From assembly GCA_900550545.1 (NCBI GenBank), contig URSS01000030.1:1-35440 (forward strand): 35,440 nt of DNA, given 5' to 3'. Below are positions 1-7,173 of the stretch, piece by piece; the stretch's first letter is position 1, and each line of letters opens with the position of its first letter. The stretch is from an uncultured Lachnobacterium sp. GTDB taxonomy: Bacteria; Bacillota; Clostridia; Lachnospirales; Lachnospiraceae. The position numbers and the translations under genes are program-made. A model generated the notes under the pieces. That model made no database searches and was not told the DNA's origin. It worked only from the letters and a program-made list of their open reading frames with translations.

Positions 1-7
1 GGTCACT

Positions 8-54
8 AAGGTATACATCGAATTGCATGCAAGCATGCATCGATGATACCTTTT
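8..54 (+). terminator. Probable intrinsic terminator of a gene upstream of the window
   Basis: An imperfect hairpin has AAGGTAT plus CATCGA and TGCATGC on the 5' side, matched by GCATGCA, TCGATG and ATACCTT on the 3' side, with one- and two-base bulges. A short T4 run follows at 51-54. No gene in the window reads into it from the left, so it probably ends a gene that lies outside. Its right side overlaps a 26-nt motif that recurs near hemA. Confidence 0.5.
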
Positions 55-68
55 GCCCCTTTAATCAT
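43..68 (-). repeat. Dispersed 26-nt motif, copy 1
   Basis: Read on the minus strand this begins ATGATTAAAGGGG and ends CAAAAGGTATCAT. It matches the copy at 26018-26043 at 25 of 26 positions, in the opposite orientation within the window. The ends ATGAT and ATCAT are complementary. The minus-strand reading opens a 20-codon frame that starts MIKGAKGII. Function unknown. Confidence 0.5.
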
Positions 69-254
69 ATTATAAAATAGTTAATGACAAAATATAAGAT
101 GAATGTTATAATCATATGCGCATTTAAAAAACAATTCGCAGTGACGCAAGCAATTCTGCAAACAAATCAGTGATGTATCGGTAAAACATGATGCAAATAC
201 GATACGAAATTCAATGATTTTACAAATGAATAACGAATAGCAGGAGGTAGTGAT

Positions 255-1160
255 TTGGGAGATTCACCAGATAAGATTCAGTGGCATCCGGCATTTTATG
301 CGGCTACGGGGTTAGAATTACATGAAGACATGGAAAGACTAGAGTTGAAGTCTGAGTATAATCTAAGCAAGGAACCAATTCGAATTGATTTGCTCATCAT
401 CAAGAATGATGAATCAATTGGAAAGATTAAGAATGAGATTGGCCACATAATGAGAAAATACAATGTGATTGAATACAAAAGTCCGGAAGATAGTATGACA
501 ATTGATGATTTTTACAAAACAATTGGTTATGCATGCCTGTATAAAGGATATGGAAATACGGTAAATGAGATTCCGGAAAATGAACTGTCGGTTTCATTGT
601 TTCGGGAGGTGTATCCGGAAAAATTGTTTTTGACTTTATGTGAGCAGGGGCATAAAATAAAAGAAAGATATCCAGGAATTTATTATGTGACAGGAAATCT
701 TCCGTTTCCTGTACAGATCGTCGTAACAAAGCAACTTAAAAGGGAAAAGCACAGATGTCTGCGAGTCCTTTCTGCAAATGCAGACAGGGAGGATGTTGAA
801 GCCTTTCTTTCAGAAGCAGACAAAATGGATAGTCCGAGAGAGAGGAATAATATTGATGCAGTCCTGCAAGTAAGTGTAAAAGCAAACTATGAACTGTATC
901 AAGAAATAAGGAGGAAGTCTACTATGTGTGAAGCATTGAGAGAATTGATGAAAGATGAAATCGAACATGACGTAAATGAAGCAAAAGAAAAGGCCATGCG
1001 TGAGGGACGAGCAGCGGGACTTGCAGAAGGAGAAGTAATTGGAGAAACTAAAATAATTGTGAATATGAGCAAAAAAGGTCTTTCACCAGAAGAAATTGCT
1101 TCTATGACAGGAAAGGAACTGGAAGATGTGAGAACAATTCTTGAAGGGAAAAGCTGGTGA
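255..1160 (+). CDS. Rpn family recombination-promoting nuclease / PD-(D/E)XK nuclease family transposase-like protein
   Basis: 301 residues. The start is a TTG with a strong AGGAGG seven bases upstream (242-247). A PD-(D/E)XK nuclease fold is suggested by D45 in an IRIDLLII strand followed by E73-Y74-K75 in VIEYKSPED, the usual spacing in Rpn-like proteins. The C-terminal third is a charged helix (roughly 225-260), then a short helical tail with LSPEEIASMTGKELEDV, the kind of tail common in Rpn-like proteins of gut Clostridia. Members of the family act as DNA nucleases tied to recombination or phage defence, but this copy has no demonstrated role. It is a lone gene, next to a dinD remnant, which suggests an accessory patch. 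The family call rests on motif and architecture only. Confidence 0.7.
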   Translation: MGDSPDKIQWHPAFYAATGLELHEDMERLELKSEYNLSKEPIRIDLLIIKNDESIGKIKNEIGHIMRKYNVIEYKSPEDSMTIDDFYKTIGYACLYKGYGNTVNEIPENELSVSLFREVYPEKLFLTLCEQGHKIKERYPGIYYVTGNLPFPVQIVVTKQLKREKHRCLRVLSANADREDVEAFLSEADKMDSPRERNNIDAVLQVSVKANYELYQEIRRKSTMCEALRELMKDEIEHDVNEAKEKAMREGRAAGLAEGEVIGETKIIVNMSKKGLSPEEIASMTGKELEDVRTILEGKSW

Positions 1161-1186
1161 TGACTGGTAGTACGAGGGGATATTAA

Positions 1187-1351
1187 GCAAATACCATTGA
1201 AAAAATTGATGGAACAATGCCGGAGGATTTGCCAACACCGCAAAAAAGTATTCAGCAGATTGAAAAGGAGCAAATGGGACGTCTTAAAAACAAGGCAAAA
1301 AAGGTTTGCTCATGTAGGATGAATAGAAAGTTGAAGAATGGATATTTTTAA
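1187..1351 (+). pseudogene. Decayed C-terminal fragment of a DinD-like (DNA-damage-inducible protein D) gene
   Basis: An open frame after an in-frame stop (TAA 1184-1186) encodes ANTIEKIDGTMPEDLPTP followed by QKSIQQIEKEQ. The TMPEDLPTP..KSI..(I/L)EKE pattern is characteristic of the C-terminal end of DinD/anti-repressor-type proteins. No start codon or upstream DinD sequence (BRO/KilA-N-like part) is seen; the preceding sequence is the tail of the Rpn-like gene. The last residues after about 1295 look scrambled. The fragment ends exactly at the terminator hairpin. I read it as the residue of a deletion. Confidence 0.6.
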
Positions 1352-1379
1352 GCCGTAGCGATTATGCTACGGCTTTTTT
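1351..1379. terminator. Bidirectional intrinsic terminator
   Basis: AGCCGTAGC, loop GATTAT, GCTACGGCT, then T6 on the plus strand. On the minus strand the hairpin follows and overlaps the stop codon of the XRE regulator gene (stop TAG at 1367-1369), with an A-rich/T-run on that side weaker than on the plus strand. It separates the dinD remnant from the convergent regulator. Confidence 0.8.
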
Positions 1380-1666
1380 ACGTTCAAATCCCGCAAGTCA
1401 CGGGCGAGAGCCTGTAAATGGGCTACCTGATGTTGCGGAAGATCACTGACATCTATATATGCATTGGTGGAATCACTCAATTCTAAGAGATAATCGGAAG
1501 AGCAGGAAAAGTAGTTCGCAAGTTGCTTGATGATTTCTACACTGGGGAGTATATTGTCGTTTTCCCAATTGCTCACGCTTTGTTTGGATACATTTAGTGC
1601 TGCTGCAAGCTCTACTTGACTCATATTTCGAGCTGTTCTAAGGTGTTTGATTCGGTCTCCTAGCAT
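1367..1666 (-). CDS. XRE-family helix-turn-helix transcriptional regulator
   Basis: 99 residues, nearly all of it one HTH_XRE domain. Residues 1-60 carry the five-helix pattern: LGDRIKHLRTARNMSQVELA, then ALNVSKQSVSNWEND as the recognition-helix region, then PSVEIIKQLANYFSCSSDYLL. The last 35 residues are a short helical tail without a recognisable ligand or peptidase domain, so it is a stand-alone DNA-binding protein, most likely a repressor. The start has AGAAAGGA upstream on the minus strand. It is divergent from the secreted protein at 1847. Inverted repeats lie in the shared 180-bp region, so regulation of that neighbour and of itself is likely but inferred. Confidence 0.85.
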   Translation of the reverse strand: MLGDRIKHLRTARNMSQVELAAALNVSKQSVSNWENDNILPSVEIIKQLANYFSCSSDYLLELSDSTNAYIDVSDLPQHQVAHLQALARDLRDLNVKKP

Positions 1667-1691
1667 ACTTAATTCCTTTCTATTATCATAA

Positions 1692-1732
1692 GGTAGCTTA
1701 CCAAAAGTATATTTACAAAATACTAAAGTATT
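1692..1732. promoter_or_regulatory. Candidate operator pair between XRE regulator and secreted protein
   Basis: Two inverted repeats are seen. GGTA-GCT-TACC is at 1692-1702. AATACT-AA-AGTATT is at 1719-1732 and sits wholly inside the -35/-10 spacer of the plus-strand promoter. A repressor bound to the second would block RNA polymerase. The most natural candidate is the adjacent XRE protein. Assignment is inference. Confidence 0.4.
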
Positions 1733-1740
1733 GCTATAAT
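1712..1740 (+). promoter_or_regulatory. Sigma-A-type promoter for the secreted repeat protein
   Basis: TTTACA at 1712-1717, a 17-base spacer, and a perfect TATAAT at 1735-1740. The expected start site near 1747 leaves a leader of about 100 bases before the ATG at 1847. This also rules out the in-frame ATG at 1739, which lies inside the -10 box. Confidence 0.75.
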
Positions 1741-1846
1741 GGACGAAAAGGATTATATTTATACACCCGTTTGCATAAATAAATCTTTAGGATTGAAAAA
1801 CCTGTATAGGTTTTTACAAAAAATTTCAAAGGAGGAAGTTAACATT

Positions 1847-2794
1847 ATGAAACTTCAGAATGTAACAAAATATGTTGCGGGAGCACTTGTAGCAAGTCTT
1901 GTTCTCACAGGAACGGCAATTACACCTGTACTTGCGGATGCTGTTGCACAGGAGTCTACCACGGGAGATAATCAGCCAGGTAAGCCGGGCCAATCTACCA
2001 CGGGAGATAATCAGCCAGGTAAGCCGGGCCAGTCTACCACGGGAGATAATCAGCCAGGTAAGCCAAATCAGCCAAGCCAGCCAGATCAGCCAAGCCAGCC
2101 GAGCGAAAATCCTGGTAACAATTCTTCAATTTCAACACCAACGAGTCCTTCCGATGATACAACGAAAACTCCGGATGATACCAAAACAGAGGTAAAGGAA
2201 GACGGTACAAAGGTTGAGACAAAAGTTGAACAGACAGCAGATGGTTTTGAAAAGAGCACAGTTGTAGAAACAAAAACAGATGGAACCGTTAAAGAGACTG
2301 TAAAGACAACCGGAAAGAATAAATATGGTAAGGAAACCGTTTCAACGGTAGTTACCAATAAGGATGCTGCCGGAAAAGTAACCGGTATCACAGAGAAAAC
2401 CGTAATCAATGTAACAAAAAATGCTACAGCTACAATTACGATAAGCAAAAATTCCGCAGGAAAAGCTACGACAAAAGCGACTCTTGTATGCAATGCAAAC
2501 AGTAACGCCAAGTTTAGCGTTTCTGCAGCAACTTTAAAGCAGATTAAAGAAGCAGCTGGAAAGAATGTTGTTGTCGTAGTAACTTCGAAAAATGTTAAGA
2601 CTGGCAAAAAGGTGGCTATTGAAGTAAATACGAAGAACGTAGTTTCCGGAAAGAAGTTATATGTATCGGTTTATAACAAGAAAACCGGTAAGTATGTTGT
2701 AGATAAGACGAAGGTGGCTGTTGTAAATAAAAATGGCACCATTCGAATTCCTTCCCTGAAAACCGGTAAATACAAGCTTGTTACAAAAAAATAA
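1847..2794 (+). CDS. Secreted Thr/Lys-rich repeat-containing protein, function unknown
   Basis: 315 residues from ATG 1847, which follows AAAGGAGG (1828-1835). A longer frame opens at 1739 but that codon overlaps the -10 box. Residues 1-31 form a Sec signal peptide: MKLQNVTK, a hydrophobic core (VAGALVASLVLTGTAI), then a VLADA-type cleavage region. Next come three 13-residue repeats (STTGDNQPGKPGQ) and a Pro/Gln/Ser linker (about 75-105), then a Thr/Lys-rich region likely to form beta strands (about 105-315), ending KYKLVTKK. No LPXTG sortase motif, no C-terminal membrane helix and no recognisable catalytic domain is present, so the protein is probably released or held non-covalently at the wall. 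It is followed directly by a terminator, so it forms a single-gene unit. Confidence 0.75.
   Translation: MKLQNVTKYVAGALVASLVLTGTAITPVLADAVAQESTTGDNQPGKPGQSTTGDNQPGKPGQSTTGDNQPGKPNQPSQPDQPSQPSENPGNNSSISTPTSPSDDTTKTPDDTKTEVKEDGTKVETKVEQTADGFEKSTVVETKTDGTVKETVKTTGKNKYGKETVSTVVTNKDAAGKVTGITEKTVINVTKNATATITISKNSAGKATTKATLVCNANSNAKFSVSAATLKQIKEAAGKNVVVVVTSKNVKTGKKVAIEVNTKNVVSGKKLYVSVYNKKTGKYVVDKTKVAVVNKNGTIRIPSLKTGKYKLVTKK
1955..2071 (+). repeat. Three tandem 39-bp in-frame repeats
   Basis: Units at 1955-1993, 1994-2032 and 2033-2071. The first two are almost identical at the DNA level, and the third diverges in its last bases (CCAAATCAG). Each encodes STTGDNQPGKPGQ. DNA-level identity indicates recent duplication and likely length variation between strains. 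Confidence 0.9.
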
Positions 2795-2800
2795 TTCGTG

Positions 2801-2830
2801 AAAAGGGAGCCTGTTACAGCTCCCTTTTTT
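2801..2830 (+). terminator. Intrinsic terminator of the secreted-protein gene
   Basis: AAAAGGGAGC, loop CTGTTACA, GCTCCCTTTT, with T6 ending at 2830. It sits seven bases after the stop codon and 22 bases before the next gene. Confidence 0.85.
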
Positions 2831-2852
2831 AATACAAAAAGGATAAAATCAG

Positions 2853-4376
2853 ATGAAAAAAATAAGCAATGCATTTTTAATGTCGTATATTATATTGTTT
2901 CCGTTATGGATGGATCATACAGGATATGCCCATCTTTTAGAGGCAAAAATATCTTTTTTCTCATTGTTTGCAGGAAGTTATTTTATCACGGTGGTTCTTG
3001 GGTTGTGCATTGCAATTCCTTTATATAGAGAAGAAATAAGAGAAGAAGAAAATCTGATCAAAAAGCCGCTTGTTTTTCTTTCTTGTGCTTTTATGGCAGA
3101 TTCCGTGCTGGCATATATTATAACCGGATGCCAAAGAGAAGAACTGATCGGAACTGAGGGACGCTATTTTGGTCTGATCATGTGGTGCTGTGTCATTGCT
3201 GTTTTCTTGCTTATGTTACATCTTTCAGATTACTCGGATAGCATTGAAAAAGTTTTTTGTCTCCCAATAGGAATAACTTCTTTGATCGCGTACTTAAATA
3301 TGTTGGGATGGAATGTCTTTCATGCCAGCACGATTGATGTGCGGGAGTCTGTTCATATAAGCACCATGGGAAATATAGATTTTTTTGCGGCATATCTGGG
3401 AATATCACTTGCCTATATCATAACGCGTTCCTGTTTAATTGAAAAGAAAAGGCGGAAAAATATGCTTTTTTTCTATGCAACTGTTTTCTTGGGATATGTT
3501 GCATTGATTTCATGTAGCAGTGATACAGGATATTTTGTGATGGGTATAACTTTTTTTGTTCTTCCATTTCTTTTAAAGAAAGAGGAAGAATGGAAACACT
3601 ATTTATCGCATGCCGGAGTATTTGCAATTGCCGGGCTTTTTGCGAAAGGTACGATTTTGTTTGTCGGAAAGGATAACTGCAGAATTATATATGGATTTGC
3701 AAAAGTTCATATGAATGCAGGGTTGTGTACAAGTATTCTTTTGATCGTTGTTCTATTATGGAAAGCAATGGATCATTGTATTAATCAAAATAAAAATTTG
3801 AAAAAGCTTTACAGGTTGGTACGCCTTGGTATTGCGGGATGCTCAATTTTCTTTTTGTCCTTTGTTGTATTGGCAAATCTATCAGGAGTAAAAGCAATCC
3901 TTGAAAGAAAATATCAGAAAATTGCAGGATATATTATATTTTCAGCAAAGTGGGGAAATAAAAGAGGGGAATTATGGCAATCGGCATGTGAAACATTTAA
4001 GAATATGCCTTTCCTTCAAAAAGTAATTGGGGTAGGACCGGGTGGATATTATTCAGCTTCGCAAAAATATTTGTCTGCGGAGACATTGGATGCAATTCGA
4101 CGGTCTACAAAAAATATTGATCCCCATAATACATTTCTGCAATCGCTGATAAATTTTGGGGTTGTTGGAACGGTATGTTACCTGGGAATTTTTGGATATG
4201 CCGTTCGTCAGTTTATTGCTGTTGCAAAGAAAGATCGAACAAAGTTGGCTTTTATCATGCTGATCGTAGCATATTTTACGCAATCATTGGTTACTTGTTT
4301 TCATCCATATATAGAACCCTATGTGTTTATGTGGATTGCTTATGGATTGGCAACGACCGGTGCAGAGCCGGCTTGA
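2853..4376 (+). CDS. O-antigen ligase / Wzy polymerase-like polytopic membrane protein
   Basis: 507 residues with about ten hydrophobic segments spread along the chain, starting with one near residues 8-30 and one near 40-58. The family signature is the large loop before the last helices: GVGPGGYYSAS, then DPHNTFLQSLINFGVVGT (roughly residues 390-450). The DPHN-fL-.-l...G-vG pattern is the hallmark of the Wzy_C/O-antigen ligase superfamily, whose members join or polymerise lipid-linked glycans on the outer face of the membrane. RBS AAAGGA lies about nine bases before the ATG. No glycosyltransferase, flippase or other polysaccharide gene is nearby, so its substrate cannot be inferred. The upstream terminator suggests it has its own promoter or depends on readthrough. 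Confidence 0.75.
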   Translation: MKKISNAFLMSYIILFPLWMDHTGYAHLLEAKISFFSLFAGSYFITVVLGLCIAIPLYREEIREEENLIKKPLVFLSCAFMADSVLAYIITGCQREELIGTEGRYFGLIMWCCVIAVFLLMLHLSDYSDSIEKVFCLPIGITSLIAYLNMLGWNVFHASTIDVRESVHISTMGNIDFFAAYLGISLAYIITRSCLIEKKRRKNMLFFYATVFLGYVALISCSSDTGYFVMGITFFVLPFLLKKEEEWKHYLSHAGVFAIAGLFAKGTILFVGKDNCRIIYGFAKVHMNAGLCTSILLIVVLLWKAMDHCINQNKNLKKLYRLVRLGIAGCSIFFLSFVVLANLSGVKAILERKYQKIAGYIIFSAKWGNKRGELWQSACETFKNMPFLQKVIGVGPGGYYSASQKYLSAETLDAIRRSTKNIDPHNTFLQSLINFGVVGTVCYLGIFGYAVRQFIAVAKKDRTKLAFIMLIVAYFTQSLVTCFHPYIEPYVFMWIAYGLATTGAEPA

Positions 4377-4430
4377 GCAAAGAGAAGACCTTGAATTGAG
4401 GGCAAAGGGCGTTTCGACTCTAAAACAAAA

Positions 4431-4461
4431 AAGATTCATCCGTTAGGATGAATCTTTTTTT
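4431..4461. terminator. Bidirectional terminator between the Wzy-like gene and tRNA-Leu
   Basis: AAGATTCATCC, loop GTTA, GGATGAATCTT, then a T run ending at 4461. The hairpin is flanked by an A run on the other side, so it can also end the minus-strand tRNA-Leu transcript, whose 3' end is only three bases away. Confidence 0.85.
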
Positions 4462-4463
4462 AA

Positions 4464-4547
4464 TGCAGGAGATGGGACTTGAACCCACACGATATTGCTA
4501 CCACAGGCACCTGAAGCCTGCGCGTCTGCCAATTCCGCCACTCCTGC
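4464..4547 (-). tRNA. tRNA-Leu (anticodon CAG)
   Basis: 84 nt class II tRNA on the minus strand. Acceptor arms are GCAGGAG and CTCCTGC with discriminator A. The anticodon stem is CAGGC/GCCTG around loop TTCAGGT, giving anticodon CAG for codon CUG. The T arm carries GGTTCAAGTCC. A long variable arm separates the anticodon and T arms, as expected for leucine. CCA is not encoded. Confidence 0.93.
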
Positions 4548-4558
4548 GAACAAACAAT

Positions 4559-4587
4559 ATTCTATCCAATTTTGTTTGAAATGTCAA
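4559..4587 (-). promoter_or_regulatory. Promoter of tRNA-Leu(CAG)
   Basis: On the minus strand, TTGACA (4582-4587), a 17-base spacer, then TAGAAT (4559-4564). The -10 box lies 11 bases before the tRNA 5' end, so the precursor has a very short leader. Confidence 0.8.
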
Positions 4588-4644
4588 TAGAAAAATATAT
4601 TTTTCAAAAAAATCAAAAAAAATAAAAAAATTTAAAAAAAAGTG

Positions 4645-4673
4645 TTGACATATATGTGTTTGTTTGGTACTAT
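4645..4673 (+). promoter_or_regulatory. Promoter of tRNA-Leu(AAG)
   Basis: TTGACA at 4645-4650, 17-base spacer, TACTAT at 4668-4673. The same TTGACA-17-TACTAT pair occurs at 14672-14700 in front of the queuosine leader. An A/T-rich block (4600-4642) directly upstream resembles an UP element. Confidence 0.75.
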
Positions 4674-4694
4674 AACTAAGTCGCTGACAGACAT

Positions 4695-4779
4695 GCGGAA
4701 GTGTCGGAACTGGCAGACGAGCAAGACTAAGGATCTTGTGATCATTGCGATCGTGTGGGTTCAAGTCCCATCTTCCGCA
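4695..4779 (+). tRNA. tRNA-Leu (anticodon AAG)
   Basis: 85 nt class II tRNA. Acceptor arms are GCGGAAG and CTTCCGC with discriminator A. The anticodon stem is CAAGA/TCTTG around loop CTAAGGA, giving AAG (codon CUU; A34 is probably modified or reads by wobble). The variable arm is long and the T arm carries GGTTCAAGTCC. CCA is not encoded. Confidence 0.93.
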
Positions 4780-4787
4780 TTTAAGAA

Positions 4788-4822
4788 AAGGAAACCTTGC
4801 TGAAAGGTTTCCTTATTTTTTT
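4788..4822 (+). terminator. Terminator of tRNA-Leu(AAG)
   Basis: AAGGAAACCTT, loop GCTGA, AAGGTTTCCTT, then A and T7. An 11-bp perfect stem. Confidence 0.88.
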
Positions 4823-4863
4823 ATCTGAAACCTATCGATAGTGAATCATAAATGAGGGGCAAA

Positions 4864-4886
4864 ATACCTTTTGGGCCTCATATCAT
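4864..4886 (-). repeat. Dispersed motif, degenerate copy
   Basis: On the plus strand this reads ATACCTTTTG, GG, CCT, CAT, ATCAT. It matches 46-68 at about 18 of 23 positions and keeps the same ATACCTTTTG core and ATCAT end. It lies in the otherwise featureless 118 bp between the tRNA terminator and the ABC transporter genes. Together with TGAGGGG just before it, it can form a mismatched hairpin. Confidence 0.3.
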
Positions 4887-4940
4887 AACATGTAAGTGGC
4901 AGGCTATAAGCAGTTACTTTATCAGAGAAGGTGATGAAGC

Positions 4941-5570
4941 ATGCAGGCATTAACAATAGAAAAATTATATCTTAAGCGAGGTAGCTTTTTACTGAGAGAT
5001 TTTAACATGGAACTTGAAGCGGGACAGATTCATGTGATCGTAGGAAAGAGTGGAAGCGGAAAGTCTACGTTGTTTCGTGCGATTGGAGGTGCACTTCGGC
5101 CGGAAGCCGGGCGCATTCTCTATTATGGAAAAGAAATGTACGAGGATGAATTAAAAATCCGAAAACGGATGTCCGTTATTTATGATGCACCGAACTTTAA
5201 TATGGAATTATCGCCGGAGCGTCTTGCGAGGGAATGGAAGAAGTTTGAACCATGGTTTGACAGGGAGACATTTACTTCTTATATGAATCGGTTGGAACTT
5301 GAAATGAACCAGCGCGTGAAAATGTATTCGATAGAGAAGAGCCGGAAACTGATGCTTGCTTTGGCGCTGAGCCGGAAGCCGGAGCTGCTGGTTATGGATG
5401 AGGTTACCAGTGGCGTGGATACGCAGACACGCCAGATGATGTGGGAAATGGTTGAAAAATATAGGAGTAAGCAGGAACTTACGATTCTGTTCAGTTCACA
5501 TCATGAGGAAGAACTTCTTTTGGCGGACAGAATCTGGGATCTGGATGTCAAAGAAAGGAAAGAAATATGA
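4941..5570 (+). CDS. ABC transporter ATP-binding protein with degenerate signature motif
   Basis: 209 residues, about the size of a single nucleotide-binding domain. Walker A is GKSGSGKST (about residues 35-43). Walker B is ELLVMDEV (about 150-158), followed by a TSGVD D-loop. The H-loop is FSSHH (about 181-185). The LSGGQ signature is replaced by YSIEKSRKLMLAL, and DEPT is DEVT; this resembles the YtrB-like subfamily, where the signature is commonly YSKGM. RBS GAAGGTGAT precedes the ATG. The stop codon overlaps the start of the permease gene (ATGA), so the two are translationally coupled and form one exporter. The substrate is unknown. The changed signature may lower ATPase activity. Confidence 0.85.
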   Translation: MQALTIEKLYLKRGSFLLRDFNMELEAGQIHVIVGKSGSGKSTLFRAIGGALRPEAGRILYYGKEMYEDELKIRKRMSVIYDAPNFNMELSPERLAREWKKFEPWFDRETFTSYMNRLELEMNQRVKMYSIEKSRKLMLALALSRKPELLVMDEVTSGVDTQTRQMMWEMVEKYRSKQELTILFSSHHEEELLLADRIWDLDVKERKEI

Positions 5571-7072
5571 AGTTTTTTTATAAATTGTCCGGAAATGTAC
5601 AGAGCAAACCATCCCGTCTGTTTCTATCAATCCTGTTTTCTTTCCTTGTAATGACTTTTGTAAATGGTTTTATCGGGGGTGTTGGTGGATTTCCGGTATT
5701 TCTTTCTTTTGGGATTGTTTTTTATCAGTTGCGCAATGTTATGAGGGAGAGAAACCGCCTGACACATCAGATGGCGATGACGAGCCGCGGAGAAATTGTG
5801 TATTGGATGCGCAATTATTGTGTGGGATATTTATTACTATGGTTTCTTTTGCGTCTTGTGTTTTTATTTTCGCGTGTGACTGGATGGGGAAATATCAGTG
5901 GAGCCAGCGCATTAGAATATTTTCGGAATCTGATCGCGGTATCCATGTTTGAAAAATGGGCATATCTGTTTGTGGGTGTGCTGATGTTTGCTTTTATTGT
6001 TTCGCTTTTTCCACTTACCGTGATTGCAAAGACAGAGCACTGGGTGCTGTATGTTCTGATTGATGGTGCGATATTTTCATTGGTTTGTCTTGTAATTGAA
6101 CAGATTGGATATTACTTTACGAAAACAAAAAGCAGTTGTGTGATTGACAGTCTTCTTTTGTGCAACAAAATGAAAACAGGGCAGGAGGCTGCGTGGATTC
6201 TTGGAATTGTACTGTTTGCATTGCTTGTGTGCGCTGTTTCTTATGGTTACGCAGTCCGCTGTTATGGACCAAAGAAAGGAAGAACCGATGCCGCTGCTAT
6301 TCAGATGGCGCAGCGGCAGAAACCAATTTATAAAGGAAAAGGCCTTGTACACAATGTGCTCGTGATTCTTTGTGGAATTACAGCAGTCTGTGTTGTGGCC
6401 GGAATTGTTTTCTTTATGCCGGAAGATACGGCAGGGGGCTATGTAAAAGTTGCAGAATTTCTGACCGGAGATGAAGTGCTTGGACCGATGCTTTATGAGA
6501 ATCAGGTGTATATTCCCATCAATGAAAAGCTGAACCTGGATGTGACAGGCACGGCAAAGGGATATCTTGCAGGGAAAAAAGAAAATTGCAACAGCCGGTT
6601 TTACCAGCTTGCGGTAGCAAATCTACTGTATACTGATGATACAAAGCAAACCAACCGTGTGCAGATGGAAGGAGCAAAAAGCGGAGTCTATGCACCGGTG
6701 ACGGAATTGGAACAAAAGGATAAATGGGAAAAAGACAATGTATTTTTGCTTTGGGATGAAGAGTGGGTATCGGAGTCGACCTATTCTCATGAGCCGACGG
6801 GATATACTGCATGCAATGTAGATTTTATCAAAGGGCTGACCATGCAGTTTCCGGAAGTAACCTATCATGCAGAAGACTTTGCAGATTACGATGCGTATTT
6901 TACGATTCGGGGATATTCGGATATGGATACCATTATGATGGATGATACAATCCCAGGCGACTGGGTAGGCTGCATCCTTGTCAAAAACAATAAGTTTTAT
7001 TTTGGGAGTTATGATAACCGTATCACGGGGATCAGTCTGCAGGAACTGCTGGATATACTGGGTGGGTACTAA
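5567..7072 (+). CDS. ABC transporter permease with large C-terminal extracytoplasmic domain
   Basis: 501 residues. Six hydrophobic segments lie in the first 290 residues (approximately 17-45, 82-104, 128-152, 154-180, 210-232 and 262-285), the layout of an ABC-2-type permease. They are followed by about 215 hydrophilic residues without another membrane helix. Six helices place this tail outside the cell if the N terminus is also outside, or inside otherwise; the positive residues near the first loops favour a cytoplasmic N terminus, so the orientation is uncertain. The tail has no motif I recognise. The gene overlaps the ATPase stop codon by four bases, so it is the partner membrane subunit. 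No neighbouring two-component system or antimicrobial peptide gene hints at a substrate. Confidence 0.75.
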   Translation: MKFFYKLSGNVQSKPSRLFLSILFSFLVMTFVNGFIGGVGGFPVFLSFGIVFYQLRNVMRERNRLTHQMAMTSRGEIVYWMRNYCVGYLLLWFLLRLVFLFSRVTGWGNISGASALEYFRNLIAVSMFEKWAYLFVGVLMFAFIVSLFPLTVIAKTEHWVLYVLIDGAIFSLVCLVIEQIGYYFTKTKSSCVIDSLLLCNKMKTGQEAAWILGIVLFALLVCAVSYGYAVRCYGPKKGRTDAAAIQMAQRQKPIYKGKGLVHNVLVILCGITAVCVVAGIVFFMPEDTAGGYVKVAEFLTGDEVLGPMLYENQVYIPINEKLNLDVTGTAKGYLAGKKENCNSRFYQLAVANLLYTDDTKQTNRVQMEGAKSGVYAPVTELEQKDKWEKDNVFLLWDEEWVSESTYSHEPTGYTACNVDFIKGLTMQFPEVTYHAEDFADYDAYFTIRGYSDMDTIMMDDTIPGDWVGCILVKNNKFYFGSYDNRITGISLQELLDILGGY

Positions 7073-7173
7073 AACAGATCACTGTGTTTTTCTTTCACTT
7101 TTTCGAAAAAGAAAAAAGGAAATCTTTCTTTTATGTCGAATATTAACAATGTAGGCAATAGAAAGGCGTAATT

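Noticed and set aside
1739..1846. Extended start of the secreted protein
   Set aside because: The ATG overlaps the TATAAT box and would hide the signal peptide.
2750..2794. LPXTG wall anchor in the secreted protein
   Set aside because: No LPXTG, hydrophobic segment or basic tail of the sortase type is found; the C terminus is KLVTKK.
7073..7173. Terminator after the ABC permease
   Set aside because: CTTTTTCGAAAAAG can form a short stem, but it is A/T only and lacks a proper T run, so I do not call it.
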